A stretch of DNA of 64,000 nt from an uncultured Granulosicoccus sp. (GTDB taxonomy: Bacteria > Pseudomonadota > Gammaproteobacteria > Granulosicoccales > Granulosicoccaceae): contig CANMQI010000010.1 of the NCBI GenBank assembly GCA_947499955.1, positions 124,001-188,000 on the forward strand, written 5' to 3'. Each line of letters starts with the position of its first letter. Within the stretch, counting starts at the first letter, position 1. The translations under genes were made by a program, and so were the position numbers. Of this stretch, positions 1-14,159 are shown one piece after another. The notes beneath the pieces were generated by a model that saw only the letters and a list, made by a program, of their open reading frames with translations, ran no database searches and was not told where the DNA came from.

Positions 1-2
1 GT

Positions 3-3000
3 GGTGTGGGCGACGATGTGCTGCGCGGTGCCGGTGGTTTCGACAGACTCAGTGGTGGCGACGGTTCGGATACGGCCGATTACTCCGAAGCAGCCAGCCG
101 GGTGGTGGTCAATCTGGACACCCAGAGTGCCAGCAACGATGGCGACGGCAGCTTCGATACCTTGTCGGCCATCGAGAACGTACAGGGTTCGGCCCACAAT
201 GATGCGCTGACCGGTAACTCGGACAGTAACCGCCTGTCCGGTGGTGCTGGTTCGGACACCCTGGTCGGGGCTGGCGGCAACGATACGCTTGACGGTGGTG
301 CAGGCGGGTCAGACACGGCCGACTACAGTGCGGCCGCATTTGGAATCGATGTGAACCTGGCAACCGGCGAGGCCTTGTCGGACGGATATCAGGCGATCGA
401 TACGCTGATCGAGATCGAGAATGTGATTGGCTCGGGTCAGATCGATGTCATTGTCGGTAATGCCAGTGCCAACCGTCTCGATGGCCGAGGTGGGGATGAT
501 GCCATTACTGCATCGGCTGGTAATGATACGGTTGATGGCGGTGGTGGCGCCGATACGCTCGATTACTCCGGCTTGTTGGGTGTCGACGGTATCAGTGCCA
601 CCCTCAACGGGGCCAGCGCTACCGTGGTGACTGTCGATGGCGGGGATAACGATACCATCTCGAATATCGAACATCTGATAGGCAGTACCGGTGACGACAC
701 ACTGGGGGGGGATGTGTCTGCCAACCGACTGGAAGCTCTGGATGGTGATGATCGATTCATCGCCAGCGGTGGGGCGGATGAACTGCTCGGCGGTGCAGGC
801 TCGGATACACTGGATTACAGCACTTTCTCCTCAGCCACAGCCGTATCGGTCGTGTTGCAAGGTGCAAACGTGACGACCGTGACGGTGGCGGGTAGCGCGA
901 ACGACCAGATCTCGCAGATAGAAAACGTGGTCGGTACGGCGGGCAACGATTCGCTGACCGGTGACGATGAGCAGAACCGGCTGGAAGGTCGGGCCGGTGA
1001 TGACACCCTCGATGGCGGTGCCGGTGCGGATACGCTGCTCGGTGGCGACGGCGAGGATGTGCTGATAGCCAGTGCCGGAGCCGATGTCAGTGACGGTGGT
1101 GCAGGTCTGGACACGGCTGATTACTCGGGATTGGCTTCGGGACAGTCGATTGACGTGACCCTGGCAGGCTCCGCCGATGCGACGGTGACCATTGCCAATG
1201 GTGATGATCAGACGATCCGTAATATCGAAAACGTGATTGCCACGGGCGAGTCGGATCGGATTGTTGGTGATGATCAGCAGAACCGGATCGAGGCCGGTGC
1301 CGGCGACGACACCTTGGGGGCATCGCTCAACAGCGATACGCTCGATGGTGGCGCAGGCTCGGACACGGTGGATTACTCCACACTGGCCGAGGCACAGAAA
1401 ATCAGTGTGACGCTCGATGGTGAGAACCAGAGTACGGTACAGGTCAGCGGCGGTGCGGATGATCGCGTTGTGCGGATCGAAAACGTGATTGGTACGGCGG
1501 GTGACGATTCGCTGATTGGAGACAGTAGCAACAATCGTCTGGAAGGTCTGGCCGGAGACGATACGCTGGTGGGCGCCGCCGGCAATGACACTCTGGACGG
1601 TGGTGTGGGTGGTTCCGACAAGGTGACCTACATCGATGCGGCCAAGGGTGTGACGGTTGATCTGTCTACCGGTTTGACCAGTCAGGACGGTTTCGACGGT
1701 GTGGATACACTGATCGATATCGAGAGACTGGAAGGTTCGGATTTCAGTGATGAGCTGACTTCGGGTACGGGCTCCGAACGAATCGATGCCGCCGACGGCG
1801 ATGATCGAATCACGCTTGGTCTGGGGGCCATCAGCGTCGATGGCGGCGATGGATCGGATACGGCGGACTACTCGGCGTTGGCGAATACCCATGCGGTGAG
1901 TGTCGAGCTGGACGGCCAGAACAGTGTGACCCTGAGTGTCGCGAACTCGGATGATCAGACACTGACTGCGGTCGAGAATGTGGTCGGCAGTCAGGGTGAC
2001 GATGTCATCACGGGCGATAGCAATGCCAATACACTGGAGGGTGGCCTGGGTGACGATACGCTGCAGGGGCTGAGCGGCAACGATATTCTGATCGGTGGCG
2101 ACGGAGTGGACAGCGCGGACTACTCACAGGCCAGCGGTTCGGTGAACGTGAATCTTTCGGCGAATCTGGCCAGTGATGACGGCAATGGCGGGGAAGATAC
2201 CCTGTCGGGTATCGAGAACCTGTCGGGTTCGAACTTCGATGATGTGCTGGTGGGCGATGCCAGCGACAATACGCTGCAGGGCAATGGCGGCTCGGACAGA
2301 CTCATCGGTGGTGCCGGAGTGGATGTGCTGGATGGTGGTGGCGGCAACGATGTCGTGGACTACTCGGCGGCAGCAGGCGATGTTTCGGTGGATCTGGCAG
2401 CCAATGCGGCGAGTGCCGACGGCGATGGGGCCAGCGACACCTTGTTGCGCATCGAGAATGTGGTGGGGTCTTCGAATGACGATACGCTATACGGTAACAG
2501 TGTCGCCAACGAAATCAGTGCCGGTGACGGTGATGACAGGCTGCGTGGTGCGGGTGGCCGAGATGTCATCGATGGGGGTGATGGTACTGACGAGATGGAC
2601 TACTCACAGGCCGGCTCGCGAGTCGTGGTGGATCTGTCCACGCAGAGCGCCAGCAACGATGGTGACGGCAGTTCCGATACACTGATAGCCATCGAGAATG
2701 TGCAGGGGTCCGGTCACGATGACCAACTCTCTGGCGATGCCGAAAACAATACGCTGTCCGGCGGCGTGGGCGCAGACACACTGGTAGGTGCCGGTGGCAA
2801 CGACATACTGGACGGTGGTGCAGGCAGTTCGGATACAGTTGACTACAGTGCAGCGAGTGAGTCCATTGATGTCGATCTGGCGCTTGGGCAGGCGCTGGCC
2901 GATGGCTATCAGGCAACCGATACGCTGATCGAGATCGAAAACGTGGTGGGCTCTGCTCAGGCCGATGTCATTGCGGGTGATGGCGGTATCAACGAGTTGC

Positions 3001-6000
3001 AGGGTGGTAGTGGTAATGACCAGCTGTCAGGTCGTGGTGGTGCGGACATCATTGATGGCGGCATCGGTGTGGATACTGCCGATTACAGTGATGCTGCAGC
3101 GGCTGTCACCGTCAATCTGACTACCGGCAATGCGACCGACGATGGTGACAACAGTTCGGATACACTGATCAATGTCGAGAACCTCACCGGGTCGGCTTTC
3201 AATGACAGCCTGACAGGCGACTTCGGCAACAACCGACTCGATGGTGGTGATGGTGATGATGTGCTCAGCGGTGCTGCGGGGCAGGATGCTCTGATCGGTG
3301 GGGCTGGCATCAACACGGCCGACTACAGTGGTGCCAGCTCGAGTATCAATGTGAATCTGAGCTCCGGCCAGGCCACTCTGGACGGGGATGGTGGATCGGA
3401 TACATTGCAGCAGATTCAGAACCTGACGGGTTCGGTGTTCGACGATACGCTGATCGGCGATGCTGCGGACAATGTACTGCTTGGTGGTAGCCGCAACGAC
3501 ACGCTGGAAGGACGAGGGGGAGTTGACACACTCGATGGGGGTGCCGGTGTGGATACCATCGACTACGGCCAGGCCATCGGTGCCGTGGTTGTGGACCTGG
3601 CTGCCAATGCAACAACGGATGATGGTGATGGCTCGAGCGACACACTGATTCTGATCGAGAATGTCAGTGGTTCTGCTGGTGCGGATTCGATCACGGGCGA
3701 CGCTGAGAACAACGTGCTGTCCGGTGATGATGGCGATGACACGCTGATTGGCGCTGGAGGTAACGATACGCTGGATGGCGGAGGCGATACCGATACGGTG
3801 GATTACTCGGCAGCGGGCTCGCTGACCGGCTCAGGCGTTCGCGCGAGTATCGATTCCGGTGCCACCACCAACGACGGTGATGGCGGCAACGACATACTGT
3901 TGAACATCGAGAATCTGACGGGTTCGGATTTCGATGATGTTCTGGAAGGTGATGTTGGTTCGAACGTGTTGCTGGGCGGCGGCGGCGATGATCGTCTGTC
4001 GGGTCTGGCCGGTAACGATACCCTGGATGGTGGCGCCGGTAACAATACGGCGGACTATGAAAACGCCGATGCGGGTGTCACGGTGGATCTGTCAGTGCAG
4101 CAGGCCACCGACGATGGGTTCGGATTCGTGGATACGCTGCAGAATATCCAGAATGTCAGTGGTTCCACTGATGATGATGACCTCACAGGCGACGCCAATG
4201 CCAATGAGTTGATCGGCAATGATGGTGATGACACCTTCAAGGCCAGTGCCGGTACGGATATCCTGGACGGATCAGACGGGATCGATACCGCGGATTATTC
4301 CGCTCTGGCAGGAGGCGTGAGTGCTGCCTTGCAAGGTGCCGCGGATTCTACTGTGGTGGTACAAGGCGGGGACGATGACACTCTGCGTGATATCGAGAAC
4401 CTGACGGGTAGTACCGGGGACGATGTACTGGCAGGGGATAATCAGGTCAATGTCATCCGCGGCGATGCCGGTGATGACATCATCTATGGCGGCACTGGTA
4501 GCGATACACTCGATGGCGGTACCCATAACCTGGGTGATCAGTTGCGTTTCGATGATCTCAATGGCGTCGGTGTCGAGATCGATCTGGCCAGCAGCACGGC
4601 AACTTATGCCGCCGATGGCAGCACGGATACGTTCACCGGATTCGAATCCTATGCCTTGTCTCAACAGGCGGACAGCACTGTCGGATCTGTCGGTGTGGAT
4701 ATCGTTGAATCACTGGGAGGCGACGACACCTTCATGGCCAGTCAGGGCGAGGATGAGCTGGATGGTGGTGTCGGTTCCGACACGATCGATTACTCCCTGT
4801 TGCCCGGCGTCAGCCGCATAGTCGTCAACCTGGCAGGCGCGACCCCCAGCGAGATTCAGGTTGATAACGGCGACAATGATACTGTCACATCCATCGAGAA
4901 CATCATTGCCACAGGCGGCGACGATATTCTCAACGGCGATGCCGAGGACAACGATCTGCAGGCAATGGACGGTGACGATACGCTGGACGGCGGCGAGGGC
5001 AACGATACGCTGGATGGAGGCGAGGGTAACGATACCCTGATTGCCAGCCATGGCCAGAATACCTACGATGGTGGTGATGGCGTCGATACAGTGGATTATT
5101 CGACGCTTGCCGACATCATCAATATACAGGCTGTTCTGGGCGGTGGTTCCCCGACAGCCATAACTGTCAACGGCACTGGCGCGACCAATGACCTGGCAGT
5201 GAATGTCGAAAACCTGATCGGCACGGCAGGCAACGATTCCCTGACAGGGGACGGGCTTGCGAATCGCCTGGAAGGCAGCGATGGTGACGATACGCTGGAG
5301 GGACGTGGTGGGGCCGATACATTGATTGGTGGTGACGGCATCGATACCATCGTCTACTCGGGCTTTGGTGCCGGGGAAGGCATCAGCGTCGAGCTCGATG
5401 GCAGCAATGAGGTCGATGTTCTGGTCAATGGCAATGACACTGACAGGGTCAGTGAAGTCGAGAATGTCGTTGGCTCCCGAGGTGATGACTCGCTGATCGG
5501 TGATGCGCTGGCCAATGTACTTGACGGCTCCGATGGTGATGACACGCTCACGGGCGGCGGTGGTTTCGATACCTTGAAAGGGGGTGAAGGATCGGATACG
5601 GTGGATTATTCGATTGAATCCGATATCAACTTCATCAGTGTGCAGCTCAATGGCGGTAACCCGGTTACCGTAACCGTCGATGGTCTCGCCGAGAATGATG
5701 AGTTGCAATCCATCGAAAACGTGATTGGTACTGAAGGCAATGACGTTCTGTACGGCGGTGGCAGCGTCAATACCATCGAGGGGCGTGGTGGTGATGATGT
5801 GATCAGAGGCGGAACGTCGAACGACCGACTGGATGGTGGTACCGGCACCAATACCCTGAGCTTTGCTGATTCAAGCGCCGGCATCACGACCGACATGGCC
5901 AGTATCACGGGCGGTTTCTTCGATGTGACACACGGCACCGGTGAGATCGACAGTGCTGCCAACTTCACCAATATCATCGGTTCCGGTGGCGCCGATATCA

Positions 6001-9000
6001 TTGCCGGAGACGAGTTCGACAATTATCTGGAGGGGGCTGTCGGTATGGACCAGCTCTTCGGGGCCGGTGGCAACGATACACTGTCCGGTGGGTCCAATAT
6101 CGACATACTCGACGGCGGTGAGGGTGATGACATTCTCAGGGGCGGCGCAAATGATGATGAACTCACCGGCGGCGATGGTGATGACACGCTCGAAGGTGAC
6201 AACGGTGACGACACCTTCTTTGCTGGAAACGGTGAAGACAGTTTTGATGGAGGAGCCGGTGATGATCTTCTGGACTACAGCGTACATTCGGCGGCCAGTT
6301 CCATATCCGTCACACTGGACGACGGTACTCCTGCAACAGTTACCGTAGCGGGATCCGTCGAGGATACGGTTGTCAACGTCGAGCATATCCGTGGAACCGA
6401 TGGTGCGGATACGATGATCGGAGACAGCAGTGACAACAAGTTCTGGGGAGGCGATGGGGACGACATCCTGTCGGGAGGGCTCGGGGAGAACGACGTCGAA
6501 GGAGAGGGCGGTAACGATACATTCCTGGGCAGTAAGGGCCAGACGTTCTACTATGGTGGAGACGGCATCGATACCGCCGACTACTCATCGGCGGAGGACA
6601 CCTCTTCCATCATTGTGCGGCTGGATGGTGACTCTCTGGCCATCGTCTCTCAGTCCGGCACCATCAACGACCAGTTGAGCAGTGTCGAGAATATCATCGC
6701 CACGGTGGGTAACGATTCCATCTCCGGGGATGACAGGGAAAATCTTCTGCAGGGTCTGGACGGCAACGACATCCTCTCTGGCGGTGGTGGCGTTGATGTG
6801 CTTGATGGCGGCGAAGGCAGTGATAGAGTCAGCTACGAATACGCTGATGATGGCATCGTTGTCGATCTGTCACTGAATGAGGCCAGCGACGATGGTGATG
6901 GTGGAACCGATACCTTCATCAGTATCGAGAATGTCTACGGCTCCTTGTTTGATGATCACATTACCGGCGATGACAACGCCAATATACTGAAGGGTGATCT
7001 GGGGGATGACACCTTCATCGGTGGCGGCGGGATCGACGACATCAACGGCGACGACGGAGTCGATACGGTTGATTACTCTACCCAGGCAGGTCTGAGCTCT
7101 GTCGTGATCACTCTGGAAGGTAGTGCCTATGTCGATGCGGTGCTGACGGGAGGAGATGACGACAGGGTGCGTAATGTCGAGAATGTCATCGGTACCAGTG
7201 GCGATGATGAGCTGCATGGTGATCAGCTGGATAATCACCTGCAGGGTCTTGATGGTGATGACCTGATGTCAGGTGGGGCCGGTGACGATATTCTCGATGG
7301 GGGTGGCGGCATCAATGAGGTGACCTACGACAACTCCCTGCAGAATACCGTGGCCGATATGAGTGCCGGTACCGCCGGAGTGTATGAGGTCTACGTGGGT
7401 AATATCGATGCCGTTACCGGCTTGTACGAAGAGGTTGATCAGCTGATCAATGTGGTCAATTTTACTGGCAGTCGGGGGAACGATAACGTTACCGGAGATG
7501 ACAGTGACAACGTTCTGCGTGGAAATCTCGGTTCTGACACGCTCAGGGGAGGGGGCGGTGTTGACACCCTGTACGGTGATGCTGGTTCGGACAATCTGTC
7601 GGGCGGCGATGGAGATGACACCCTGTATGGTGGTAGTAGCAACGACACCCTGAGGGGCGGTTCCGGCGCAGACACGTTGTACGGCGAGGATGGGAACGAT
7701 GTGTTCCATGATGCCGAAGGTGCGGATTACTATGATGGCGGTACGGGTGGGCAGGATCTGTTGTATTACAACAATTCCCCGGGTGTGACCAGTATCCGGG
7801 TCGAGCTCGATGGCAGCAATCCCACAACCGTGTTGGTCAATGGGGGAGGCGTGGACGATGACACGATCATCAGTATCGAGCGTGTGTGGGGATCCACGGG
7901 GGATGACTATTTTGCCGGTGACAGCGGCGAAAATGTTTTTTGGGGCGATGCCGGTGACGACATGTTCATTGGCTCGGGTGGCACTGATAACATCAATGGT
8001 GGCACGGGAGTCAACACCATGGATTACAGTGCCTTTACGACATCGATCACCAGTCTGATCGATTCGGGTAGTCAGTATTTCGTCAGCAAGACTGGTTTCG
8101 GACAAGATACTCTGAACTATATCACTCGCCTCATGACGGGCGATGGTGACGACACCATCACTACGGGTGTAAGCAGTGAATTCATCCAGACCAATGGTGG
8201 CGCGGACAGTGTCAGAATCAGTTTCGACGGTGTAACGGTAGAAACAGGTGATGGACAGGATTCGATCGAAGTCGATGCCGGCGCTATCATACTGGATACC
8301 GGTGACGATGATGACACGGTGGAAATCAACGAAAGCGGGGCTGACCTGACTCTGGGTGGCGGGAATGATCAGGTCACGGTGACAGGCTCGTATACCTTTA
8401 CAGCCGATGGCGGTAGCGGTGACGATGTCTTCAATATACGTGGCGGTGGCCTGACCATCGATGGCGGTGATGGTCTCGACGAGGTCGATTATTTCAGCGC
8501 CAACGCAGGCGTGGCGGTTGTCCTTGCAGATTCTGGCGACAGTACGGCGACAGTTGACGGTCTTGCCACGGATATCCTGCGCAATGTCGAGTCGGTTCAC
8601 GGCACTGATCTTGACGACAGTTTCGTGAGCAACAGTGCGGACAATGACCTGTTGGGCCGGGGCGGAGACGACAACTTCATCGCCTCAGCCGGTGCTGATA
8701 ACATCGTCGGTGGGTCTGGCGAGGATACGGTTGATTACAGCGGCTTTGTTGGCAGTGATGGTATCGATGTTGCGCTGAACGGTAGCAGCCAGGTGACGGT
8801 CACGGTTGCCGTAGGCGACAATCAGACTCTCAGTGGCGTCGAGAATCTGGTCGGTACGGCCGACGATGACGTCATCGCCGGCGATGACGAAGACAACCGC
8901 CTGGATGGTGGCGGTGGCAACGATCACATCAAGGGTAGCGCGGGTGATGATGTGTTGGCTGGTGGTGCCGGTACAGCGGACATTCTTGATTACAGCGGAT

Positions 9001-12000
9001 TCACTACCGCGCTCGAAATCGACTTCGATGCCGGAACCGCTGAAGATGGTAATGGCGACAGAGACCGATTCAGTGGTTTCGAGCAATATGTGCTGACCGC
9101 GCAAACCGATACCATCTTCGGTTCAGGCGCCGACGATATATTGAGCGGCGCCGGCGGTGATGATTACTTTCACGCCAGTGGTGGAAACGATGTGCTGGAT
9201 GGGGGGCTGGATGTCGACACACTGGATTACTCGGCACTTGCCATCAGTAGTCTCGATGTGACGCTGAATGGTAGCGATGAGGTGACGGTCAATGTCAGCG
9301 GGGGTGCCAATGACACGATATCCGGATTCGAGAATATCGTGGGCAGCACCGGTGCGGACACCATTACCGGGGATCTGCTTGATAATACGATAAGCGGGTT
9401 TATCGGCAACGATACTCTGGACGGTGGCGCCGGCAATGATACGATAAACGGTGATGCCGGCGATGACCAGCTGATTGCCAGTGCCGGTTCCGATACCTTC
9501 GATGGCGGTGAAGGTACTGACACACTGGATTACTCTGCATTGGCAGGCACTCTGGGGGTCCAGCTTACGTTGAATGCGGCGTCTCCAGCCTCTGCAACTC
9601 TGGGTAATGGCGATATCGACAGCGTGGTGAATGTCGAGAATGTAACCGGCTCTGACGCCGATGACATCATCGTCGGGGATCTCAATGACAACGTTCTGCA
9701 AGGTGGAGCGGGAGCGGATGATCTGCAAGGTGGTAGTGGTGATGACAACCTGAGTGGTGACGCCGGAATCGACACGCTCGACGGTGGTGCCGGCGTGGAT
9801 GTGCTGGATGGCGGTGCCGGAGAAGACATTCTGCTGGGCGGTGATGGGAATGACACACTGGAAGGCGGCAGTGACAACGACCAGCTGTCAGGTGGCAATG
9901 ACGATGACTTCCTCAGCGGTGGCGATGGCGACGATACGCTGGAGGGGGATACCGGTAGCGATACCCTGGAAGGTGGTGCGGGTCAGGATGACCTGGACGG
10001 CGGCGACGGTGCCGATATACTCAGTGGTGGCATTGGAAACGATACGCTGGTGGGTGGTACGGGTGACGATGAACTGAGCGGTGATGCCGGTGATGACATC
10101 GTACAGGGAGGGGATGGTAACGACACCTTGATTGCCGGCTTGGGTATCGATCAGTTTGATGGTGGTACGGGCTCGGATACTCTGGATTACAGTTCTCAGA
10201 CCAGTGCAACCTCGGTTGTCGTCACACTCGCAGGCTCCGGTGCCGGTTCGGCTGTCGTCAGTGGCGATGCGAATGACACGATCACGAACGTCGAGAACAT
10301 AGTCGGTACCAGTGGCTCGGATGTCATCTCCGGTGATGATCAGAACAATGAGCTGGATGGTGGCTTGGGTAACGATGAACTCAATGGCGGTGCTGGCGTT
10401 GATACGCTGACGGGCGGCGAGGGTAACGATACGCTGGATGGCGGTGCAGGCAACGACACGCTGAGTGGCGGCGAAGGCAATGATCTTCTGATGGCCAGCG
10501 ATGGTGCTGACAGTATCGACGGCGGTGCAGGCATCGATATCGTCGACTATTCCGGTCTTGCCACGACTGTGGGGGTCACACTTGCTCTCGATGGTGCGAC
10601 ACCGGCCACGGCCACCGTGCCTGATGGTAGCAACGATACGGTGAGTAACGTCGAGAGTATCGTGGGCTCGGCCAGCGATGACAACCTGACTGGCGACTCA
10701 GGCAGCAATACGCTCAGTGGTGGCGATGGAGCCGATACCCTGACAGGCGGCGGTGGCGTCGACACGCTTCAGGGTGGGGCTGGCCAAGACGAGATCGATG
10801 GTGGTGCAGGTAACGATTCGATCGATGGCGGTGACGATGATGACAGACTGCTGGCCAGCGAGGGCGCGGATACCATCAATGGAGGGGCCGGTTCGGATAC
10901 CCTGGATTACAGCGCTCTGGCCATTGTCACCGCCGTGGATATCACCTTGAACGGTTCCGTGGCGACCACTGCAGCGGTGACAGGATCTGGCGATGACATC
11001 ATCAGCAATATAGAGAATGTCGTGGGCAGCGCAGGTAGCGACAAGCTGATCGGCGACGCTGCAGACAATGCCTTGAGTGGTGGTGCAGGAAATGATCAGC
11101 TCATCGGTAATGCCGGTAGTGATCAACTCGATGGCGGGGAAGGCAACGATACGCTCGAAGGTGGTGATGGTGCGGATACCATCAATGCCGGTGCGGGTGA
11201 CGACTCCATCGTGGCAGGCAAGGGCTTTGATCAGGTCGATGGCGGTGATGGTACCGATGTGGTCGACTATTCAGGCATGGCCTCCGTCACAGGTGTCACG
11301 GTGACGCTTGATGGCGCGACTCCGGTGACAGCGTTTGTTGCCGGCGATGTCGACGATTCCCTGACCGATATCGAGAATATCGTGGGCTCGATCGGCGACG
11401 ACGATCTGACGGGCGACAGTGCGGCAAACGAACTTTCCGGCGACCTTGGCAATGATGTCATCGATGGTGGTGGCGGCAACGATACGCTGGCCGGGGGTGA
11501 TGGCGATGATGAGCTGACCGGTGGTAGTGGCAACGACACGGTGTCCGGTGGTGCGGGTGCCGACCGGCTTATCGCAGGAGAAGGCGCCGACGTATTTGAT
11601 GGCGGTGATGATATCGACACCCTCGATTACAGTCTCCACGGCTTTGCCACATCGGTGGATGTCGTTCTGAATGGCAGCGTCATCACAAGCGTTGCTGTGG
11701 AGAATGCGACTGATGATCTGGTGCGGAATGTGGAAAACATCACCGGCACCTCGGGGGGCGATTCAATTACCGGTGACACCAATGAGAACGTGTTGATCGG
11801 TGGCGATGGTGATGATCAGCTTTACGGTCGTGACGGTGATGACCAACTGCAGGGCGATGCCGGTGGCGATACACTCGATGGTGGTTCGGGCAACGATGAC
11901 ATCAGCGGTGGCGAAGGCGATGACACACTGACAGGTGGCAGTGGTGTGGATACCCTCGACGGCGGTGATGGCATCGATACACTGGACGGTGGTACAGGTA

Positions 12001-13600
12001 ACGATACGCTGGATGGAGGTGCAGGGGACGACACCTTGTTGGCCAGTACCGGCAGTGATGATCTTGACGGTGGAAGTGGTCGAGACCGGGTGGATTACTC
12101 GGGGCTGACCGGTGTCACTGGCGTGACACTGACTCTGGCAGGTGCAACACCGGCTACCGCCAGTGTTTCCGGGGGCAGTGTCGATGACGACACCATCGTC
12201 AATATCGAGGATATCACCGGTTCAAGCGGTGACGATATCCTGACCGGTGATGCAGCCTCGAATGAGCTGGTGGGTAATGCGGGGGATGACACGCTCAGTG
12301 GTGGCGGTGGTGTCGATACGCTATCCGGCGATGCGGGTAATGACATTCTGTCGGGTGATGCCGGCGGAGACAGCCTGTCAGGCGGCGCCGGTAGCGACAC
12401 GCTGGACGGTGGCGCAGGTGATGACACGAGTGAAGGTGACGCCGGTAGCGATACATTCATTGCCGGCCTTGGAACCGATGTCATGGATGGTGGTGTCGAT
12501 ACCGATACCGTGGATTACAGCAGCCATGCCAACGCCGATTTCATCAACGTGACGCTGAACGGATCCACTCTGGCAACGGTCACGGTATCCGGGGGTGACA
12601 ATGATCAGTTACGCAATATCGAGAACGTCGTGGGTACCGCTGGCGCCGACACCCTTGTTGGTGACAGCCTTGATAACGAACTCAGTGGCGGGGACTCTGC
12701 AGACCAGCTGACCGGTGCTGCAGGCAATGACACACTCAATGGTGGCAGCGGCGGCGATACCTTGGTTGGTGGCAGTGGAAACGACATCGTATCGGGTGAC
12801 GCGGGTGATGATCAGATTACCGGTGGCGAAGGTGCCGACACCATCGACGGTGGTGATGGAACCGATACGCTGGATTACAGCACGCATGGCACGGCAGGTT
12901 TTGTCAGTGTCACTCTCAACGGTGGTGTATCAACGTCCGTCGCTCTCGACGGTGTCAGTAGCGACATCATCAGAAATATCGAGAATATTGTCGGAACCAG
13001 TGGTAACGATATCGTAGCGGGTGACCTGGCCGACAACAGGCTCAGTGGCGGTGATGGCAACGATACTCTCAATGGTGGCGGCGGTGACGACGAACTGCTT
13101 GGCGGTGATGGCAACGACATCATCAGTAGTGGTTCTGGCAACGATTCCGTCAGTGGTGGCCTGGGTGATGACACCTTGCTGGCTGACACCGGTACCAACA
13201 CCTTTGATGGTGGCGCAGGCGAGGATACGCTGGACTACAGCGCCCACTCGACGGCCTCCGATATCAATGTCACTCTTGCAGCTGCCACCGAACAAACGGT
13301 GTTCGTCGGCAATGACGACAATGATACTGTCAGCAATGTGCAGAACGTGACCGGCACGGACGGTGATGACACCGTCGTGGGTGATATCAATCAGAACACG
13401 CTGATCGGTGGCGCAGGCAACGACGAACTCAGTGGCATGGGGGGGCAGGACTCACTGAACGGTGGTACAGGCAGCGATACGCTCGACGGCGGGGCCGGCG
13501 ATGACATGCTCGATGGTGGTGCCGGTAACGATATCCTGATTGGCGGCGTCGGGGATGACACCCTGACGGGGGGGACCGGTGTCGACACGGCAGACTACAG
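3..13600 (+). repeat. Tandem RTX module array inside the giant gene
   Basis: About 45 imperfect modules of roughly 90-130 codons follow one another, each marked by a DYS-type motif. Nonapeptide runs are longest between about 9.7 and 13.6 kb. A divergent stretch at about 8.14-8.46 kb has shorter beta-roll turns and lacks the DYS/ENV segments. Such DNA is prone to recombination and assembly collapse, so the copy number should be treated as approximate. Confidence 0.85.
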
Positions 13601-14111
13601 TGCCTCGGCCAGCGCTGTGACAGGGGGGACAGTACGCGGTTCATCAGGTACCGTTGAACAGGGAGCTGAGACCGATACCCTGTCATCCATCGAACAGTTC
13701 GAGCTGACGGCAGAAGATGATCTGCTCTCATTCGACATGAGCGCATTGGGTGCGGCGACACTGGATGCCGGTGCCGGCGGTGATACTGTCGCCATCGTGG
13801 ATGATCTGTCGGGAAACAATCTGTCGGATGCCGGTATCGACGGTCTGGATCTGGCATCGGTCTTCAGCAATGTGGAGACCATTGATTTCAGCGGAACCAG
13901 CGTAACCGGGCCAGATACCTTCGAGATCGGCCAGGAGGACATTCTGTCAATGACCGATGGTGGCAAGACGCTTCAGATCGAGGGTCTTGCCGTGGCTGAT
14001 GTCACAGTGATTGTCCAGGGAACGGCCAACGTGGACTCTGATATCACCTCGGGTAACACACGCACCATTGACTGGGACAACGATGTACAGCTGGTTATCA
14101 ATGGCGTATAG
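3..14111 (+). CDS. Giant RTX (haemolysin-type calcium-binding repeat) protein, 5' end outside window
   Basis: The frame is open at the left edge, so this is the C-terminal 4700-odd residues of a larger protein. Almost all of it is glycine/aspartate-rich RTX nonapeptides (GGxGxDxLx) in about 45 modules. Each module pairs a run of nonapeptides with a DTxDYS...V.L...NVENVxGT.GDDxLxGD..N.L segment. I see no cysteine, and little lysine or tryptophan. RTX nonapeptides fold as a beta-roll on binding calcium outside the cell. The last 100 or so residues leave the repeat pattern (ending ..VQLVINGV) and probably hold the uncleaved type I secretion signal. The following genes supply the exporter. Function is inferred to be a surface adhesin or matrix protein; no enzymatic domain is visible in this part. 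The N-terminus, where retention modules would lie, is not seen. Confidence 0.93.
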   Translation, partial: GVGDDVLRGAGGFDRLSGGDGSDTADYSEAASRVVVNLDTQSASNDGDGSFDTLSAIENVQGSAHNDALTGNSDSNRLSGGAGSDTLVGAGGNDTLDGGAGGSDTADYSAAAFGIDVNLATGEALSDGYQAIDTLIEIENVIGSGQIDVIVGNASANRLDGRGGDDAITASAGNDTVDGGGGADTLDYSGLLGVDGISATLNGASATVVTVDGGDNDTISNIEHLIGSTGDDTLGGDVSANRLEALDGDDRFIASGGADELLGGAGSDTLDYSTFSSATAVSVVLQGANVTTVTVAGSANDQISQIENVVGTAGNDSLTGDDEQNRLEGRAGDDTLDGGAGADTLLGGDGEDVLIASAGADVSDGGAGLDTADYSGLASGQSIDVTLAGSADATVTIANGDDQTIRNIENVIATGESDRIVGDDQQNRIEAGAGDDTLGASLNSDTLDGGAGSDTVDYSTLAEAQKISVTLDGENQSTVQVSGGADDRVVRIENVIGTAGDDSLIGDSSNNRLEGLAGDDTLVGAAGNDTLDGGVGGSDKVTYIDAAKGVTVDLSTGLTSQDGFDGVDTLIDIERLEGSDFSDELTSGTGSERIDAADGDDRITLGLGAISVDGGDGSDTADYSALANTHAVSVELDGQNSVTLSVANSDDQTLTAVENVVGSQGDDVITGDSNANTLEGGLGDDTLQGLSGNDILIGGDGVDSADYSQASGSVNVNLSANLASDDGNGGEDTLSGIENLSGSNFDDVLVGDASDNTLQGNGGSDRLIGGAGVDVLDGGGGNDVVDYSAAAGDVSVDLAANAASADGDGASDTLLRIENVVGSSNDDTLYGNSVANEISAGDGDDRLRGAGGRDVIDGGDGTDEMDYSQAGSRVVVDLSTQSASNDGDGSSDTLIAIENVQGSGHDDQLSGDAENNTLSGGVGADTLVGAGGNDILDGGAGSSDTVDYSAASESIDVDLALGQALADGYQATDTLIEIENVVGSAQADVIAGDGGINELQGGSGNDQLSGRGGADIIDGGIGVDTADYSDAAAAVTVNLTTGNATDDGDNSSDTLINVENLTGSAFNDSLTGDFGNNRLDGGDGDDVLSGAAGQDALIGGAGINTADYSGASSSINVNLSSGQATLDGDGGSDTLQQIQNLTGSVFDDTLIGDAADNVLLGGSRNDTLEGRGGVDTLDGGAGVDTIDYGQAIGAVVVDLAANATTDDGDGSSDTLILIENVSGSAGADSITGDAENNVLSGDDGDDTLIGAGGNDTLDGGGDTDTVDYSAAGSLTGSGVRASIDSGATTNDGDGGNDILLNIENLTGSDFDDVLEGDVGSNVLLGGGGDDRLSGLAGNDTLDGGAGNNTADYENADAGVTVDLSVQQATDDGFGFVDTLQNIQNVSGSTDDDDLTGDANANELIGNDGDDTFKASAGTDILDGSDGIDTADYSALAGGVSAALQGAADSTVVVQGGDDDTLRDIENLTGSTGDDVLAGDNQVNVIRGDAGDDIIYGGTGSDTLDGGTHNLGDQLRFDDLNGVGVEIDLASSTATYAADGSTDTFTGFESYALSQQADSTVGSVGVDIVESLGGDDTFMASQGEDELDGGVGSDTIDYSLLPGVSRIVVNLAGATPSEIQVDNGDNDTVTSIENIIATGGDDILNGDAEDNDLQAMDGDDTLDGGEGNDTLDGGEGNDTLIASHGQNTYDGGDGVDTVDYSTLADIINIQAVLGGGSPTAITVNGTGATNDLAVNVENLIGTAGNDSLTGDGLANRLEGSDGDDTLEGRGGADTLIGGDGIDTIVYSGFGAGEGISVELDGSNEVDVLVNGNDTDRVSEVENVVGSRGDDSLIGDALANVLDGSDGDDTLTGGGGFDTLKGGEGSDTVDYSIESDINFISVQLNGGNPVTVTVDGLAENDELQSIENVIGTEGNDVLYGGGSVNTIEGRGGDDVIRGGTSNDRLDGGTGTNTLSFADSSAGITTDMASITGGFFDVTHGTGEIDSAANFTNIIGSGGADIIAGDEFDNYLEGAVGMDQLFGAGGNDTLSGGSNIDILDGGEGDDILRGGANDDELTGGDGDDTLEGDNGDDTFFAGNGEDSFDGGAGDDLLDYSVHSAASSISVTLDDGTPATVTVAGSVEDTVVNVEHIRGTDGADTMIGDSSDNKFWGGDGDDILSGGLGENDVEGEGGNDTFLGSKGQTFYYGGDGIDTADYSSAEDTSSIIVRLDGDSLAIVSQSGTINDQLSSVENIIATVGNDSISGDDRENLLQGLDGNDILSGGGGVDVLDGGEGSDRVSYEYADDGIVVDLSLNEASDDGDGGTDTFISIENVYGSLFDDHITGDDNANILKGDLGDDTFIGGGGIDDINGDDGVDTVDYSTQAGLSSVVITLEGSAYVDAVLTGGDDDRVRNVENVIGTSGDDELHGDQLDNHLQGLDGDDLMSGGAGDDILDGGGGINEVTYDNSLQNTVADMSAGTAGVYEVYVGNIDAVTGLYEEVDQLINVVNFTGSRGNDNVTGDDSDNVLRGNLGSDTLRGGGGVDTLYGDAGSDNLSGGDGDDTLYGGSSNDTLRGGSGADTLYGEDGNDVFHDAEGADYYDGGTGGQDLLYYNNSPGVTSIRVELDGSNPTTVLVNGGGVDDDTIISIERVWGSTGDDYFAGDSGENVFWGDAGDDMFIGSGGTDNINGGTGVNTMDYSAFTTSITSLIDSGSQYFVSKTGFGQDTLNYITRLMTGDGDDTITTGVSSEFIQTNGGADSVRISFDGVTVETGDGQDSIEVDAGAIILDTGDDDDTVEINESGADLTLGGGNDQVTVTGSYTFTADGGSGDDVFNIRGGGLTIDGGDGLDEVDYFSANAGVAVVLADSGDSTATVDGLATDILRNVESVHGTDLDDSFVSNSADNDLLGRGGDDNFIASAGADNIVGGSGEDTVDYSGFVGSDGIDVALNGSSQVTVTVAVGDNQTLSGVENLVGTADDDVIAGDDEDNRLDGGGGNDHIKGSAGDDVLAGGAGTADILDYSGFTTALEIDFDAGTAEDGNGDRDRFSGFEQYVLTAQTDTIFGSGADDILSGAGGDDYFHASGGNDVLDGGLDVDTLDYSALAISSLDVTLNGSDEVTVNVSGGANDTISGFENIVGSTGADTITGDLLDNTISGFIGNDTLDGGAGNDTINGDAGDDQLIASAGSDTFDGGEGTDTLDYSALAGTLGVQLTLNAASPASATLGNGDIDSVVNVENVTGSDADDIIVGDLNDNVLQGGAGADDLQGGSGDDNLSGDAGIDTLDGGAGVDVLDGGAGEDILLGGDGNDTLEGGSDNDQLSGGNDDDFLSGGDGDDTLEGDTGSDTLEGGAGQDDLDGGDGADILSGGIGNDTLVGGTGDDELSGDAGDDIVQGGDGNDTLIAGLGIDQFDGGTGSDTLDYSSQTSATSVVVTLAGSGAGSAVVSGDANDTITNVENIVGTSGSDVISGDDQNNELDGGLGNDELNGGAGVDTLTGGEGNDTLDGGAGNDTLSGGEGNDLLMASDGADSIDGGAGIDIVDYSGLATTVGVTLALDGATPATATVPDGSNDTVSNVESIVGSASDDNLTGDSGSNTLSGGDGADTLTGGGGVDTLQGGAGQDEIDGGAGNDSIDGGDDDDRLLASEGADTINGGAGSDTLDYSALAIVTAVDITLNGSVATTAAVTGSGDDIISNIENVVGSAGSDKLIGDAADNALSGGAGNDQLIGNAGSDQLDGGEGNDTLEGGDGADTINAGAGDDSIVAGKGFDQVDGGDGTDVVDYSGMASVTGVTVTLDGATPVTAFVAGDVDDSLTDIENIVGSIGDDDLTGDSAANELSGDLGNDVIDGGGGNDTLAGGDGDDELTGGSGNDTVSGGAGADRLIAGEGADVFDGGDDIDTLDYSLHGFATSVDVVLNGSVITSVAVENATDDLVRNVENITGTSGGDSITGDTNENVLIGGDGDDQLYGRDGDDQLQGDAGGDTLDGGSGNDDISGGEGDDTLTGGSGVDTLDGGDGIDTLDGGTGNDTLDGGAGDDTLLASTGSDDLDGGSGRDRVDYSGLTGVTGVTLTLAGATPATASVSGGSVDDDTIVNIEDITGSSGDDILTGDAASNELVGNAGDDTLSGGGGVDTLSGDAGNDILSGDAGGDSLSGGAGSDTLDGGAGDDTSEGDAGSDTFIAGLGTDVMDGGVDTDTVDYSSHANADFINVTLNGSTLATVTVSGGDNDQLRNIENVVGTAGADTLVGDSLDNELSGGDSADQLTGAAGNDTLNGGSGGDTLVGGSGNDIVSGDAGDDQITGGEGADTIDGGDGTDTLDYSTHGTAGFVSVTLNGGVSTSVALDGVSSDIIRNIENIVGTSGNDIVAGDLADNRLSGGDGNDTLNGGGGDDELLGGDGNDIISSGSGNDSVSGGLGDDTLLADTGTNTFDGGAGEDTLDYSAHSTASDINVTLAAATEQTVFVGNDDNDTVSNVQNVTGTDGDDTVVGDINQNTLIGGAGNDELSGMGGQDSLNGGTGSDTLDGGAGDDMLDGGAGNDILIGGVGDDTLTGGTGVDTADYSASASAVTGGTVRGSSGTVEQGAETDTLSSIEQFELTAEDDLLSFDMSALGAATLDAGAGGDTVAIVDDLSGNNLSDAGIDGLDLASVFSNVETIDFSGTSVTGPDTFEIGQEDILSMTDGGKTLQIEGLAVADVTVIVQGTANVDSDITSGNTRTIDWDNDVQLVINGV

Positions 14112-14159
14112 GTAATTCAACGACTTGTTGGTACGAAGTCTGCGCGTGGTAACTGTCTC

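Noticed and set aside
831..8600. Long minus-strand open frames opposite the RTX gene (up to 443 codons)
   Set aside because: They arise from the GAT/GGT-rich repeat codons read backwards; composition is Ile/Thr/Arg-repetitive, with no start signals and no known domains.
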